DNA of 24,105 bases, taken from NCBI GenBank assembly GCA_002373375.1, contig DFLE01000008.1, positions 1-24,105 on the forward strand, written 5' to 3'. This DNA is from Prevotellaceae bacterium UBA3627 (lineage in GTDB: Bacteria; Bacteroidota; Bacteroidia; Bacteroidales; Bacteroidaceae). The position numbers and the translations under genes are program-made. Below are positions 13,965 through 22,543 of the stretch, one piece after another. The notes beneath the pieces are model-generated. The model was not told the origin of the DNA, made no database searches, and worked only from the letters and a program-made list of their open reading frames with translations. Numbering within the stretch: position 1 is the first letter of the stretch; every line of letters begins with the position of its first letter.

Positions 13965-15077
13965 TTGAAACTTTGTCTAATATATAACTTCGCTCAGCAT
14001 TACCGCACAAACATATTCAAACTAATCAGTGAGGAGTTTGATTGCGATTTCTTATTTGGTGACTCTATGGGAGATGTCAAGAAAATGGATTATTCCCTAT
14101 TGAGAGGAAAAGTCACGGAAACGCATACGCTACGTATTAAAGGGTGGTATTGGCAGCCAAAGGTTATTTCGCAATTATTCAATAAGTACGATAGTTATAT
14201 ATTGTTAGGAGAGACACGTAGTGTAAGTGCATGGATGTTCTGTTTATTACAGAGAATACTGTTTCCAAAGAAGAAAGTATACTTCTGGACTCATGGTTGG
14301 TATGGCAAGGAATCACATCTTGAAGCCTTGATAAAGAAAGTCTTTCTGCGCTTGCCTAATGGCGGAATATTTCTTTATGGTAATTATGCAAGGAATTTAA
14401 TGATAAAGGAAGGTTTTAAGTCTGATAAGCTATATGTAATACATAATTCCTTGGCATACGACAAGCAGATAGAATTACGTTCTTTCATCGGTAGGAATGA
14501 TATATACAGGGAGCATTTCAAGAATACTTATCCTAATATCTTTTTTGTAGGCAGGTTAACAGCAATTAAAAAGATAGAACAGCTGATTATGGCATTGCAT
14601 ACATTGAAACAGCAGGGAAAAGGATATAACCTCACGATAATAGGCGATGGTGAGAAGCGTGAAGAACTTGAGGGAATGGTTAGTTCTCTTTGTATGAAAG
14701 ATAGTGTATGGTTCTATGGCTCTTGTTATGATGAACGGGAGCTTGGAACTATGATATATAATGCAGATTTGTGTGTCTCGCCTGGTAACGTAGGATTAAC
14801 TGCCATCCATTCAATGTCATTTGGCACGCCCGTTATGACGCACGATAAGTTTGCCTATCAGATGCCAGAGTTCGAAGCAATCAAGGAGGGGGAAACTGGC
14901 GGCTTCTTCAGGTATGATGATGTGAATTCCATTGCTTGCAGCATTGAGGAATGGTTTGATAAATATGCTGGTTCTCGTGAGAAAACAAGGTTAGCCTGTT
15001 ACTCTGAGATAGATAAGAACTGGACTCCTTACGCTCAACTTGATTTATTGAAAAATGTATTGACACCCCATGAGTAA
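13965..15077 (+). CDS. Glycosyltransferase, GT4-like
   Basis: A 370-residue GT-B enzyme. The start is a TTG (13965) giving MKLCLIYNF, exactly where a GT4 first strand should begin; no ATG is available near it. The C-terminal domain has NIFFVGRLTAIKKIEQLI, LTIIGDGEKREEL, and an acidic site region around NVGLTAIHSMSFGTPV, in which the usual first glutamate is replaced (N-V-G-L), a pattern seen in some GT4 subfamilies. It sits 24 bp after the GT14 gene and overlaps the acetyltransferase gene by 8 nt. It would extend the repeat unit in the cytoplasm; specificity is unknown. Confidence 0.85.
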   Translation: MKLCLIYNFAQHYRTNIFKLISEEFDCDFLFGDSMGDVKKMDYSLLRGKVTETHTLRIKGWYWQPKVISQLFNKYDSYILLGETRSVSAWMFCLLQRILFPKKKVYFWTHGWYGKESHLEALIKKVFLRLPNGGIFLYGNYARNLMIKEGFKSDKLYVIHNSLAYDKQIELRSFIGRNDIYREHFKNTYPNIFFVGRLTAIKKIEQLIMALHTLKQQGKGYNLTIIGDGEKREELEGMVSSLCMKDSVWFYGSCYDERELGTMIYNADLCVSPGNVGLTAIHSMSFGTPVMTHDKFAYQMPEFEAIKEGETGGFFRYDDVNSIACSIEEWFDKYAGSREKTRLACYSEIDKNWTPYAQLDLLKNVLTPHE

Positions 15078-15672
15078 GCTGAAATATTATTTGTCAAAGT
15101 TGATATACTATCTGCAGATCCCTTCAATAAGGGATTGCAAGTTAGCCAAGCATACAAGAGTACTTCCACGCTGTAATCTTATAAGGGTGGAGATGGCAAG
15201 ATATTCATATATAGGAACAAATACGATAGTATCTGACACCAAGATTGGCGCTTTCTGTTCCATAGGCAGTTCATGTTCTATCGGTGGAGGGGTTCATCCG
15301 TCAGACAGAGTTTCTACGTCACCAGTGTTTTATGATTCAAGTAATTGCTTTAAGGAGAAGAAGTACGTCTCTGCGGATTCCCGTAACCCTGTCAAACAAC
15401 CACAGACCATAATAGGAAATGATGTGTGGATAGGTGAGAATGTGTTTGTCAGTGCAGGCGTTAATATAGGAGATGGGGCTGTAATAGGAGCTCATGCGGT
15501 AGTTACGCATGATGTCCCACCGTATGCTATAGTCGCAGGCGTGCCGGCAAAAATTCTAAGGTACAGATTTGACGAAGCAACAATAAAAGAGCTTATGGCC
15601 ACACAATGGTGGGAGTGGAGTGATGAGAAACTTGCGGAAAACAAGGAATGGTTTTCAAAAGTACTTGGTTGA
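15070..15672 (+). CDS. Hexapeptide-repeat acetyltransferase (CatB/LbH type)
   Basis: A 200-residue left-handed beta-helix enzyme: imperfect hexapeptide repeats across residues about 45-75 and 112-148 (IGTNTIV, IGAFCSIG, IIGNDVWIG, VNIGDGAVIG), a loop with the probable catalytic histidine H76 in GGGVHPSD, and the usual VAGVPAKIL closing segment at 155-163. It works as a trimer with acetyl-CoA as donor. In this setting it most likely O- or N-acetylates a sugar of the polysaccharide. It overlaps the previous glycosyltransferase gene by 8 nt. A relation to CatB-type enzymes does not imply chloramphenicol resistance. Confidence 0.88.
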   Translation: MSKLKYYLSKLIYYLQIPSIRDCKLAKHTRVLPRCNLIRVEMARYSYIGTNTIVSDTKIGAFCSIGSSCSIGGGVHPSDRVSTSPVFYDSSNCFKEKKYVSADSRNPVKQPQTIIGNDVWIGENVFVSAGVNIGDGAVIGAHAVVTHDVPPYAIVAGVPAKILRYRFDEATIKELMATQWWEWSDEKLAENKEWFSKVLG

Positions 15673-15698
15673 ATGTTTCTCGAATCGGTAGTGTGGAA

Positions 15699-16766
15699 AT
15701 GTATGATGTAATTTATAAATTTATGAATGAAAATCGTTGCTTGATAGTATCGTTGAATTTCAACCCTGGCCATGTGAGTCATCTCGTGGCCAGTTACAGA
15801 CAGGCGGAGGAACTGGGCTATGAGCCGTGGCTTTATGTGAATGAGGGATTTCTCAGTTTCTTGCCAGGGCAGTGCAGGGTCATGACAGACAGGGAACCGC
15901 TTCCGCGTGCAGCATTTGCCATAATAACCTTCCCGAGCATCAAGAACCTCTGGCTGCTGTGGCGGTTAAGGCGGCAGCATATCAGAACTCTGTATATGTT
16001 TCACGAACCGCTGGCACCGATACATACTTATCGTGAGGCAGGTTACTCCTATATATATATAACAAAGGTGCTGATGATACACTGCGTCAATGCACTTACG
16101 GTAAAGTTGTCTGACATCGTCCTGCTACCGTCAAAGAAGGCAATGGAGTATTATCAGCATAACTGCATGTATGGTAATGCCAGGTACTATCACCTGCCGT
16201 TGCTCTATCCTGATGAAAGGACAGAGATGCATGAGCAGACGGAGAGACAGTATTTCAGCTATATAGGCACGGTTGCTAAGGATCACTCATTTGATGAGTA
16301 TCTGAGTTTCATAGAGTGGGCTGTGACGCATGACAGACTGCCTCAGTTGCGTTTCTTGATAGCCACGCGCAGTGAGTTTGTGGTACCAGAGGCATTGCAA
16401 TCATCAGATTGCGTGACAATACAGCAAGGCAAGCCAATGACCGATGAAGAGATAAATCATTGGTATGCCTCGTCATACGTTGTGTGGAACGCATACAGCC
16501 GTACTACGCAGAGTGGCGTGCTTGCCAAATCGTTCATGTTTGGCACGCCAGCAGTGGTGATGAGTAAGAACTTGTGTGAGGTGGCAAGTAACGGGGTGGA
16601 GGTCATTGCTGTCAATGATAACAAGGATAAGAAGCAGATAGAAGATGCTGTGACTGAGATTATAAGTAATTTCGACAGTTATAGCAAGGCATGTCGTGAG
16701 AGATTTCTCTCCACCTTCTTCTATAGGAACTATAATGAACAGTTGCAGCATATACTGTCAAATTAA
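15699..16766 (+). CDS. Glycosyltransferase (GT-B fold)
   Basis: The frame opens at 15648 inside the acetyltransferase gene; I prefer the ATG at 15699 (355 residues), and 15723 (MNENRCLIVSLNF) is also possible. The C-terminal half has FSYIGTVAKDHSFDEYL, then NAYSRTTQSGVLAKSFMFGTPAVV, which is the sugar-nucleotide-binding region of GT4-like enzymes, though without the standard E-x7-E spacing. It is more divergent than the other glycosyltransferases of the locus. Here the base composition moves back toward the more GC-rich level seen outside the cluster. The role is transfer of one sugar in the repeat unit; donor unknown. Confidence 0.75.
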   Translation: MYDVIYKFMNENRCLIVSLNFNPGHVSHLVASYRQAEELGYEPWLYVNEGFLSFLPGQCRVMTDREPLPRAAFAIITFPSIKNLWLLWRLRRQHIRTLYMFHEPLAPIHTYREAGYSYIYITKVLMIHCVNALTVKLSDIVLLPSKKAMEYYQHNCMYGNARYYHLPLLYPDERTEMHEQTERQYFSYIGTVAKDHSFDEYLSFIEWAVTHDRLPQLRFLIATRSEFVVPEALQSSDCVTIQQGKPMTDEEINHWYASSYVVWNAYSRTTQSGVLAKSFMFGTPAVVMSKNLCEVASNGVEVIAVNDNKDKKQIEDAVTEIISNFDSYSKACRERFLSTFFYRNYNEQLQHILSN

Positions 16767-16771
16767 ATAAA

Positions 16772-17845
16772 ATGCAATCTACTTTTGATACACTGCTGAT
16801 GCTCCTGCGCTATGCCTTGGGTAATGAGGAGAAAACGCTAAGTGCCATCCCAGACAATGTGGATTGGGATGTGCTTATCCGTACTGCCACGATGGGCGGT
16901 GTGGCAAGTCTGGCATTTGACGGTTATGTGAAGAGTGGATTGAATGATTCTCCTGACTGTCCGCTAAACAGCAAGAAGATGCGAAAGCTGCGATTATCGT
17001 GGATGGGATTGGAGATACCCCAGCGTAAGAATTACGAACGTCAACTGAAAGTGCTGCGTAAGTTGCAGACATTCTTCCGCCGTCATGGCATAGAGATGCA
17101 GGTGCTGAAAGGCTATCCGTTGTCATTATGCTATCCTAAACCAGAACTGCGCACAGCATCTGATATAGACATCTATTGTGCGGAAGACTATGAGCGCTCC
17201 AACAAACTGATAGAGAAGACTGGCGTAACCGTTGACTACAGTCAGCATAAGCATAGCGTGTTTACCATAGAGGGGGTGCCGGTTGAGAACCATTATCATT
17301 TCCTTAATGTGCATGGTCATCGTTCTTCACGACAACTTGAGAAGCTGTTGCATGAGAAGGGTATCAGTTCTCCCTCTGCCACATTGCTCTATCTGTTGCG
17401 ACACTCGGCAGAGAACTTCACTGCCTCGCAGGGACGTATACGTCAGGTTATAGACTGTGGACTGTATGCAAGGAAATATAATGCTGACATTGACTGGCAG
17501 TGGCTGTGTGATACTGCCACTCTCGTTGGTATGAAGCAGTATGTTGATATAGTGTTCGCCATCTGTGTGAGGTATCTGGGCTTCTCTGCGTCATTGTTCC
17601 CTGAGTGTGAGGTAGATTCAGAACTACTGAACCGCTCCTTGAATGATATACTTTGTCCGGAATTTAATGATGAGCATCCTGCAAATATCATGGCGGAGCT
17701 GATCTATAAGATGCGAAGGTGGAGGTCAAACATGTGGAAACATCGTATAGTGTATGCCAATGAGAACTTGATGACCACATTCCTTACCCAAGCATGGAGC
17801 CATGTGCTCAAGCCGTCGTCAATAACATACGGTATGAAAGGGTGA
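16772..17845 (+). CDS. NTP_transf_5-type putative nucleotidyltransferase
   Basis: A 357-residue protein that fits the uncharacterised nucleotidyltransferase family often met in polysaccharide loci. The diagnostic block is VLKGYPLSLCYPKPELRTAS followed by DIDIY (131-135), where D131 and D133 are the predicted metal ligands of a Pol-beta-like fold; a histidine-rich ENHYHFLNVHGH segment follows further on. The reaction is unknown: family members may transfer a nucleotide or phospho group to a sugar or protein. It starts 5 bp after the upstream glycosyltransferase and 18 bp before the GT2 gene, so it is clearly part of the operon. Confidence 0.78.
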   Translation: MQSTFDTLLMLLRYALGNEEKTLSAIPDNVDWDVLIRTATMGGVASLAFDGYVKSGLNDSPDCPLNSKKMRKLRLSWMGLEIPQRKNYERQLKVLRKLQTFFRRHGIEMQVLKGYPLSLCYPKPELRTASDIDIYCAEDYERSNKLIEKTGVTVDYSQHKHSVFTIEGVPVENHYHFLNVHGHRSSRQLEKLLHEKGISSPSATLLYLLRHSAENFTASQGRIRQVIDCGLYARKYNADIDWQWLCDTATLVGMKQYVDIVFAICVRYLGFSASLFPECEVDSELLNRSLNDILCPEFNDEHPANIMAELIYKMRRWRSNMWKHRIVYANENLMTTFLTQAWSHVLKPSSITYGMKG

Positions 17846-17863
17846 GAGATTAGAGTTTATCAG

Positions 17864-18634
17864 ATGAAGATTTCGATAATTACAGCAACATATAACAGCG
17901 CAGCAACGCTGAGCGATACGCTTGACAGCATACTGCGGCAGACGTACCAAGACTACGAGGTCATAATACAAGATGGTATGTCAACCGATGACACCCTTGC
18001 CATAGCACGAAGCTATGAGTCACGTTTCGATGGCAGGTTAAAGATAATCTCAGAGAAAGATGATGGACTGTATGACGCCATGAATCGTGGCATCAGTCAT
18101 GCTACGGGTGACGTTATCGGAATACTTAACTCTGACGATTTCTATGCCGACAACGATGTGTTGCGGATAATTCACGACACCATGGAGCATGGGCAGGTGG
18201 ACTGCGTTTATGGCAACCTGAAGTATGTGCTTCAGGGTGATACCTCCGTGGTGGTACGTCACTGGCAGGGGAGCCAGTACTCCGAGGGGGCTTTCTGCAA
18301 GGGATGGCATCCGGCACATCCCACGTTCTATGTCAGGAAAAAGTGCCTTGACAGGTATGGAGCCTTTGACACCTCGTTTGCTGTTTCGGCTGACTTTGAA
18401 CTGATGTTGCGCCTAATAGAGAAGCATAGGATATCAAACTGCTACATAGACCACTGCTTGGTCATGATGCGCGAGGGAGGTGAGAGCAACGGCAAGCTAA
18501 GCAACATAATAAAGGGTAACAGAAACATTATGCGTGCCTTCCGCAAGAACGGAATACAGGTCAGTATGTTTTATCCTGTAAGACGCTTGCTACCGAAGAT
18601 TATAGAAAGAATCAGAAACTACAAATTCAGATAA
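17864..18634 (+). CDS. Glycosyltransferase family 2
   Basis: A 256-residue GT-A enzyme. The first strand MKISIITATYNS, the QDGMSTDDT segment (36-44) and the SDD metal site (90-92) are standard GT2 features; WHPAHPTFYVRK and the AVSADFELMLRL segment match the acceptor side of the WcaA-like group. Proteins of this type often add the second sugar onto the lipid-linked first sugar. Its stop overlaps the next start as TAATG, so it is translationally coupled to the initiating transferase gene, consistent with consecutive steps in the pathway. Confidence 0.9.
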   Translation: MKISIITATYNSAATLSDTLDSILRQTYQDYEVIIQDGMSTDDTLAIARSYESRFDGRLKIISEKDDGLYDAMNRGISHATGDVIGILNSDDFYADNDVLRIIHDTMEHGQVDCVYGNLKYVLQGDTSVVVRHWQGSQYSEGAFCKGWHPAHPTFYVRKKCLDRYGAFDTSFAVSADFELMLRLIEKHRISNCYIDHCLVMMREGGESNGKLSNIIKGNRNIMRAFRKNGIQVSMFYPVRRLLPKIIERIRNYKFR

Positions 18635-20484
18635 TGAACCAAACACTTATAATAGTATCTTTGGCGTTTACCATCTCGCTGGCGCTCAGCATATATATAT
18701 TGCCGCGCATGATGGTGGTGAGCGTGAAGAACCAGTGGGACCGCAAGGGTGATGACCTCTCAAGAGACGGAGTGCGTGTATATCAGATAGCAGGCTTGTC
18801 CATATTGCCCATCATACTGCTCAGTCTGTGTTCCTCGCTGCTTATCCCCATAGCGCTGCCATGGAAAGAGCTTTCACATTCGTGCACGTCGATGGTGCCG
18901 CGCATATTCACGCTTATTACTGGCTCGCTGATACTATTCATCGTAGGACTGAAATATGACATAAACGGAGCATCGTCGGGGGTGCGCACTGTGGCGTTGC
19001 TTCTTGCATCGTGTGTGTTTGCGGTGTCAGATATGCCGGTCAATAATCTTCACGGCCTGTTTGGCATCTACGAAATACCTGCGTGGGTGGGTGCGGTACT
19101 TACGGTTATTGTATCATTCCTTATAATCTTCACGTTCCGCCTGCTTGACGGTTTTGACAGTCTGGTCAGTTCCATAGGTATAATGGTGCTGGTGCTCTTT
19201 ATCCCGATTCTATTAAGGTCAAGCCGCATAACGCCGCTGCTTATCACTGCGGTGCTGCTGGGAGTCATGGTGCCATATTGGATGATAAAGACCTTCTGGA
19301 AGAAATGGGCACATTGTTCTATGGGTAACTCCGGCAGTTACATCCTTGGCTTCTTCATAGCCTACTTGCTAATTGTCATCTGCCGTGGCTCGGAATATGA
19401 ATACGGCAAAGGCGCGATGACCATCGCCACGTCGGTGTTGATGTTCCCGGTGCTTGAGATAATAAGGGTGCTGGGCAGCCGTCTGCGAGACGGACGTGAG
19501 GTGTTCACTCAGGATCGAAACCAGATTAACGATAAACTGTATCGCACAGGAATACGCCGCACAGGAATATGCCTTGCGCTCATGCTGATACCAGTTGCCT
19601 TTTTCGTGTTCAGCTGTCTGATGGTGGAAAGCAATGTGAACTATACCATTATCTTTGGTCTTGACATAATGTTGTGGGTGTTGATGCACTGGGTTATCAA
19701 CTGGCGCATCAGAGTATATGAGGAGAAGACCCACCGCAGTGTGTGGAACAAGGAGTATGGTGAGGAGGCATGGAACGCCCAGGTGCCGGTGGAGATACTT
19801 GAGAAGAAGATACGCACCTTCGGCACCATGGGACTGCCCAGCAATATGGTGGAGAAAGACACCATGGCATTTATTCCTGATGGCATGACAGGCATGGAGA
19901 GAGGCATGAAGCGTGGCATAGATATGCTTATATCCTTCGTCTGCATAATAGTATTCTCACCTCTGTTCCTCCTCAGCTATATCTTGATAAAACTTGATGA
20001 CGGAGGACCTGCAATATATAAGCAGGAACGCATAGGACGTTTTGGCAGGCCTTTCTGCATATATAAGTATCGTAGCATGCGTCTTGATGCAGAGAAGATG
20101 GGACCGCAACTGAGTCATGCCGGCGGCGATGAGGACCCGCGACTGACTAAAATAGGAAGGTTCCTGCGTCGCCACCATCTTGATGAACTTCCGCAACTGT
20201 GGAACGTCTTGATTGGCGACATGGCATTCGTAGGCTACCGGCCGGAGCGCAAGCATTTCATAGACCAGATAATGCAGCATGACCCCAGATATTCCTTCCT
20301 GTACCAGATACGCCCGGGTGTAACGAGCTATGCCACGTTATACAACGGATATACAGACACAATGGAGAAGATGCTACGCCGCTTGGAACTGGACCTTTAC
20401 TATCTGCGTCACCGTTCTTTCTGGTTTGATATAAAGGTGCTGATTCTTACTTTCGGCAGTATCATTTTTGGCAAGAAATTCTGA
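18634..20484 (+). CDS. Initiating sugar-phosphate transferase fused to a degenerate MraY/WecA-like domain
   Basis: A 616-residue fusion. Residues 425-616 are an intact bacterial sugar transferase (WcaJ/RfbP, monotopic phosphoglycosyl transferase): MKRGIDMLISF, SPLFL, KLDDGGPAIYKQERIG, YKYRSMRLDAEKMG and the catalytic Asp-Glu of HLDELPQL (517-518). Residues 1-360 are polytopic and align by eye with Bacteroidota WecA-type enzymes, including VNNLHGLFGIYE, but the active-site motifs are changed: DD is YD at 108-109, N-x2-N-x2-DGxDG has F166, R169 and S176, the D of MGDxGS is N232, and HIHH is QIND at 297-300. The C-terminal domain should load a sugar phosphate onto undecaprenyl phosphate and start the polysaccharide; the N-terminal part is probably inactive and may scaffold, bind lipid or regulate. 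It is the last gene of the locus. Confidence 0.88.
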   Translation: MNQTLIIVSLAFTISLALSIYILPRMMVVSVKNQWDRKGDDLSRDGVRVYQIAGLSILPIILLSLCSSLLIPIALPWKELSHSCTSMVPRIFTLITGSLILFIVGLKYDINGASSGVRTVALLLASCVFAVSDMPVNNLHGLFGIYEIPAWVGAVLTVIVSFLIIFTFRLLDGFDSLVSSIGIMVLVLFIPILLRSSRITPLLITAVLLGVMVPYWMIKTFWKKWAHCSMGNSGSYILGFFIAYLLIVICRGSEYEYGKGAMTIATSVLMFPVLEIIRVLGSRLRDGREVFTQDRNQINDKLYRTGIRRTGICLALMLIPVAFFVFSCLMVESNVNYTIIFGLDIMLWVLMHWVINWRIRVYEEKTHRSVWNKEYGEEAWNAQVPVEILEKKIRTFGTMGLPSNMVEKDTMAFIPDGMTGMERGMKRGIDMLISFVCIIVFSPLFLLSYILIKLDDGGPAIYKQERIGRFGRPFCIYKYRSMRLDAEKMGPQLSHAGGDEDPRLTKIGRFLRRHHLDELPQLWNVLIGDMAFVGYRPERKHFIDQIMQHDPRYSFLYQIRPGVTSYATLYNGYTDTMEKMLRRLELDLYYLRHRSFWFDIKVLILTFGSIIFGKKF

Positions 20485-20684
20485 GTGGTGCCAAATGACA
20501 AAATGAAAGCTATCACTTCTCATCGTAATATGATAGCTTTTACACTCTAAAGTGATAGCTTTCACGACGTGAAGTGATAGCTTTTAGGACACAAGGAGCT
20601 TTTTAACGTCGGTTAACAAATGGCGTCGGGAAATAAGCGTAAAAACGAGCAAAGTGTAAGAATATAAATAAAAATAATGACAAT
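20485..20684. other. Intergenic region between polysaccharide locus and argS
   Basis: About 200 bp with the second palindrome array (20506-20586) and a GTTAAC-containing AT-rich stretch. I see no clear TTTG-N20-TAnnTTTG promoter for argS and no strong intrinsic terminator for the polysaccharide operon, unless the array itself serves. Confidence 0.5.
20506..20586. repeat. Phased array of four short palindromes (array B)
   Basis: Four units at 21-22 bp spacing (start points 20506, 20527, 20549, 20571): AAAGCTATCACTT, then TGATAGCTTTTA, AAAGTGATAGCTTT and GAAGTGATAGCTTTTA. These are the same sequence family as array A at 1481-1562, about 19 kb away, with the same unit count and pitch. It lies 20 bp after the last polysaccharide gene. 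Confidence 0.75.
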
Positions 20685-22460
20685 ATGGAAAAGACATTAA
20701 CACAGGCTGTGTTGGCAGCTATCAAAGACCTCTATGGGCAGGAAGTGGACCCAAAGATGGTGCAGGTACAGAAGACAAGAAGCGAGTTTGAGGGAAACCT
20801 CACACTGGTGGTATTCCCTTTCCTGAAGATTTCTCGTAAGAAGCCGGAGGATACTGCTGCGGATTTGGGAGAGTGGCTCAAGAACAACTGTGAACTGGTA
20901 AGTGACTATAATGTGGTAAAGGGATTCCTTAACCTCGTTATATCTGCACAGACATGGACTGACCTTCTTAATAAGATTGATGCCGATGAGCATTATGGCG
21001 AGAAGCAGTCTACGGCTGACAGCAAGTTGGTGATGATAGAGTACTCTTCGCCAAATACCAACAAGCCTTTGCACTTAGGTCACGTCAGGAACAATCTCCT
21101 TGGATGGTCACTGGCAAAGATTATGGAGGCCAATGGCAACCGTGTTGTGAAGACAAACATCGTTAACGACCGTGGCATACACATCTGTAAGTCTATGCTG
21201 GCATGGCTCAAGTGGGGCAATGGTGAGACTCCTGAGACATCGGGTAAGAAGGGTGACCATCTCATAGGTGACTACTATGTGGCTTTCGACAAGCACTACC
21301 GTGAGGAGATAAAGGAGCTTGTGGCACAAGGCATGGATGAGGAGAAGGCCAAGCAGGAGGCTCCACTTATCAAGGAGGCTCATGAGATGCTGGTGAAGTG
21401 GGAAAATAACGACCCCGAGGTGCGTGCCCTGTGGAAGAAGATGAACGAGTGGGTGTATGCCGGATTTGATGAGACATATAAGGCTCTGGGCGTATCATTT
21501 GACAAGATATACTATGAGAGCCAGACCTATCTTGAAGGTAAGGAGAAAGTGGAGGAGGGACTCCAGAAGGGGTTCTTCTACCGTCGTGATGATAACTCAG
21601 TATGGGCTGACCTTACCAAGGAAGGTCTTGATGAGAAGTTGCTGCTGCGCTCTGACGGTACGTCGGTATATATGACGCAGGATATAGGCACTGCCAAGTT
21701 GCGTTTCCAAGACTTCCCTATAGACCAGATGATATATGTCGTAGGTAATGAGCAGAACTATCACTTCCAGGTGCTCTCCATCCTGCTTGACAAACTGGGC
21801 TTTAAGTGGGGTAAGGACCTTGTACACTTCTCTTACGGTATGGTAGAGTTGCCTAACGGCAAGATGAAGAGCCGTGAGGGTACGGTGGTTGATGCTGATG
21901 ACCTGATTGCAGCGATGATAGCCGACGCACGCAAGACAAGTGATGAGCTGGGCAAGAACGCAGACCTCACAGAGGAGGAGCGTCAGGAGATAGCCCGCAA
22001 GGTAGGTATGGGCGCGCTGAAATACTTCATACTGAAGGTTGACGCACGTAAGAATATGCTGTTTAACCCAGAGGAGTCTATCGACTTCAACGGTAACACA
22101 GGTCCGTTCATCCAGTACACATACGCACGTATCCAGTCTATACTGCGCAAGGCCGGTGAGCAGACAGCTGTACTTCCTGCAGCATACAAGCCGTCAACAA
22201 AGGAGGTTGACCTGATACAGAAGATTAGTGAATACGGTGCTGCCGTAGAGCAGGCCGGCAAGGACTACAGTCCTTCAGGTATAGCCAACTATTGCTACGA
22301 ACTGACAAAGGCATTCAACCAGTTCTATCATGACTACTCAATCCTCAATGCCGACACAGAGGAGGAGAAGCAGTTCCGCCTTGTCTTGGCACGTAATGTA
22401 GGCAAGACCATCAAGAACGGCATGGCACTGCTGGGTATTGAGGTTCCTGAGAGAATGTAA
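20685..22460 (+). CDS. argS: Arginyl-tRNA synthetase
   Basis: A 591-residue class I aminoacyl-tRNA synthetase, normal length for ArgRS. The N-terminal Add-1 domain covers about residues 1-100. The HIGH signature is HLGH (130-133) after SSPNTNKP, and the KMSKS region is the ArgRS form KMKSREGTVV (from 393). The C-terminal DALR anticodon-binding domain ends the protein with IPERM-like EVPERM. It charges tRNA-Arg with arginine and is essential. The ATG at 20685 gives MEKTLTQAVLAAI, a typical start. It is followed by a strong intrinsic terminator and forms a single-gene unit flanking the variable polysaccharide locus, a likely conserved anchor. Confidence 0.97.
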   Translation: MEKTLTQAVLAAIKDLYGQEVDPKMVQVQKTRSEFEGNLTLVVFPFLKISRKKPEDTAADLGEWLKNNCELVSDYNVVKGFLNLVISAQTWTDLLNKIDADEHYGEKQSTADSKLVMIEYSSPNTNKPLHLGHVRNNLLGWSLAKIMEANGNRVVKTNIVNDRGIHICKSMLAWLKWGNGETPETSGKKGDHLIGDYYVAFDKHYREEIKELVAQGMDEEKAKQEAPLIKEAHEMLVKWENNDPEVRALWKKMNEWVYAGFDETYKALGVSFDKIYYESQTYLEGKEKVEEGLQKGFFYRRDDNSVWADLTKEGLDEKLLLRSDGTSVYMTQDIGTAKLRFQDFPIDQMIYVVGNEQNYHFQVLSILLDKLGFKWGKDLVHFSYGMVELPNGKMKSREGTVVDADDLIAAMIADARKTSDELGKNADLTEEERQEIARKVGMGALKYFILKVDARKNMLFNPEESIDFNGNTGPFIQYTYARIQSILRKAGEQTAVLPAAYKPSTKEVDLIQKISEYGAAVEQAGKDYSPSGIANYCYELTKAFNQFYHDYSILNADTEEEKQFRLVLARNVGKTIKNGMALLGIEVPERM

Positions 22461-22492
22461 ACAGTTTTCTCCAAAAGACTATTATATGACGC

Positions 22493-22533
22493 GAGGGCGG
22501 TGAGGATTTTATTCCTCACCGCCCTCTTCGTTT
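22493..22533 (+). terminator. Rho-independent terminator of argS
   Basis: GAGGGCGGTGAGGA (22493-22506) and TCCTCACCGCCCTC (22513-22526) form a perfect 14-bp GC-rich stem with a TTTTAT loop, followed by TTCGTTT. It lies 33 nt after the argS stop. Confidence 0.9.
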
Positions 22534-22543
22534 ATGTTATGCA

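Noticed and set aside
15070..15672. Chloramphenicol acetyltransferase
   Set aside because: Hexapeptide CatB-like enzymes in glycan loci acetylate sugars, and nothing in the sequence points to a drug substrate.
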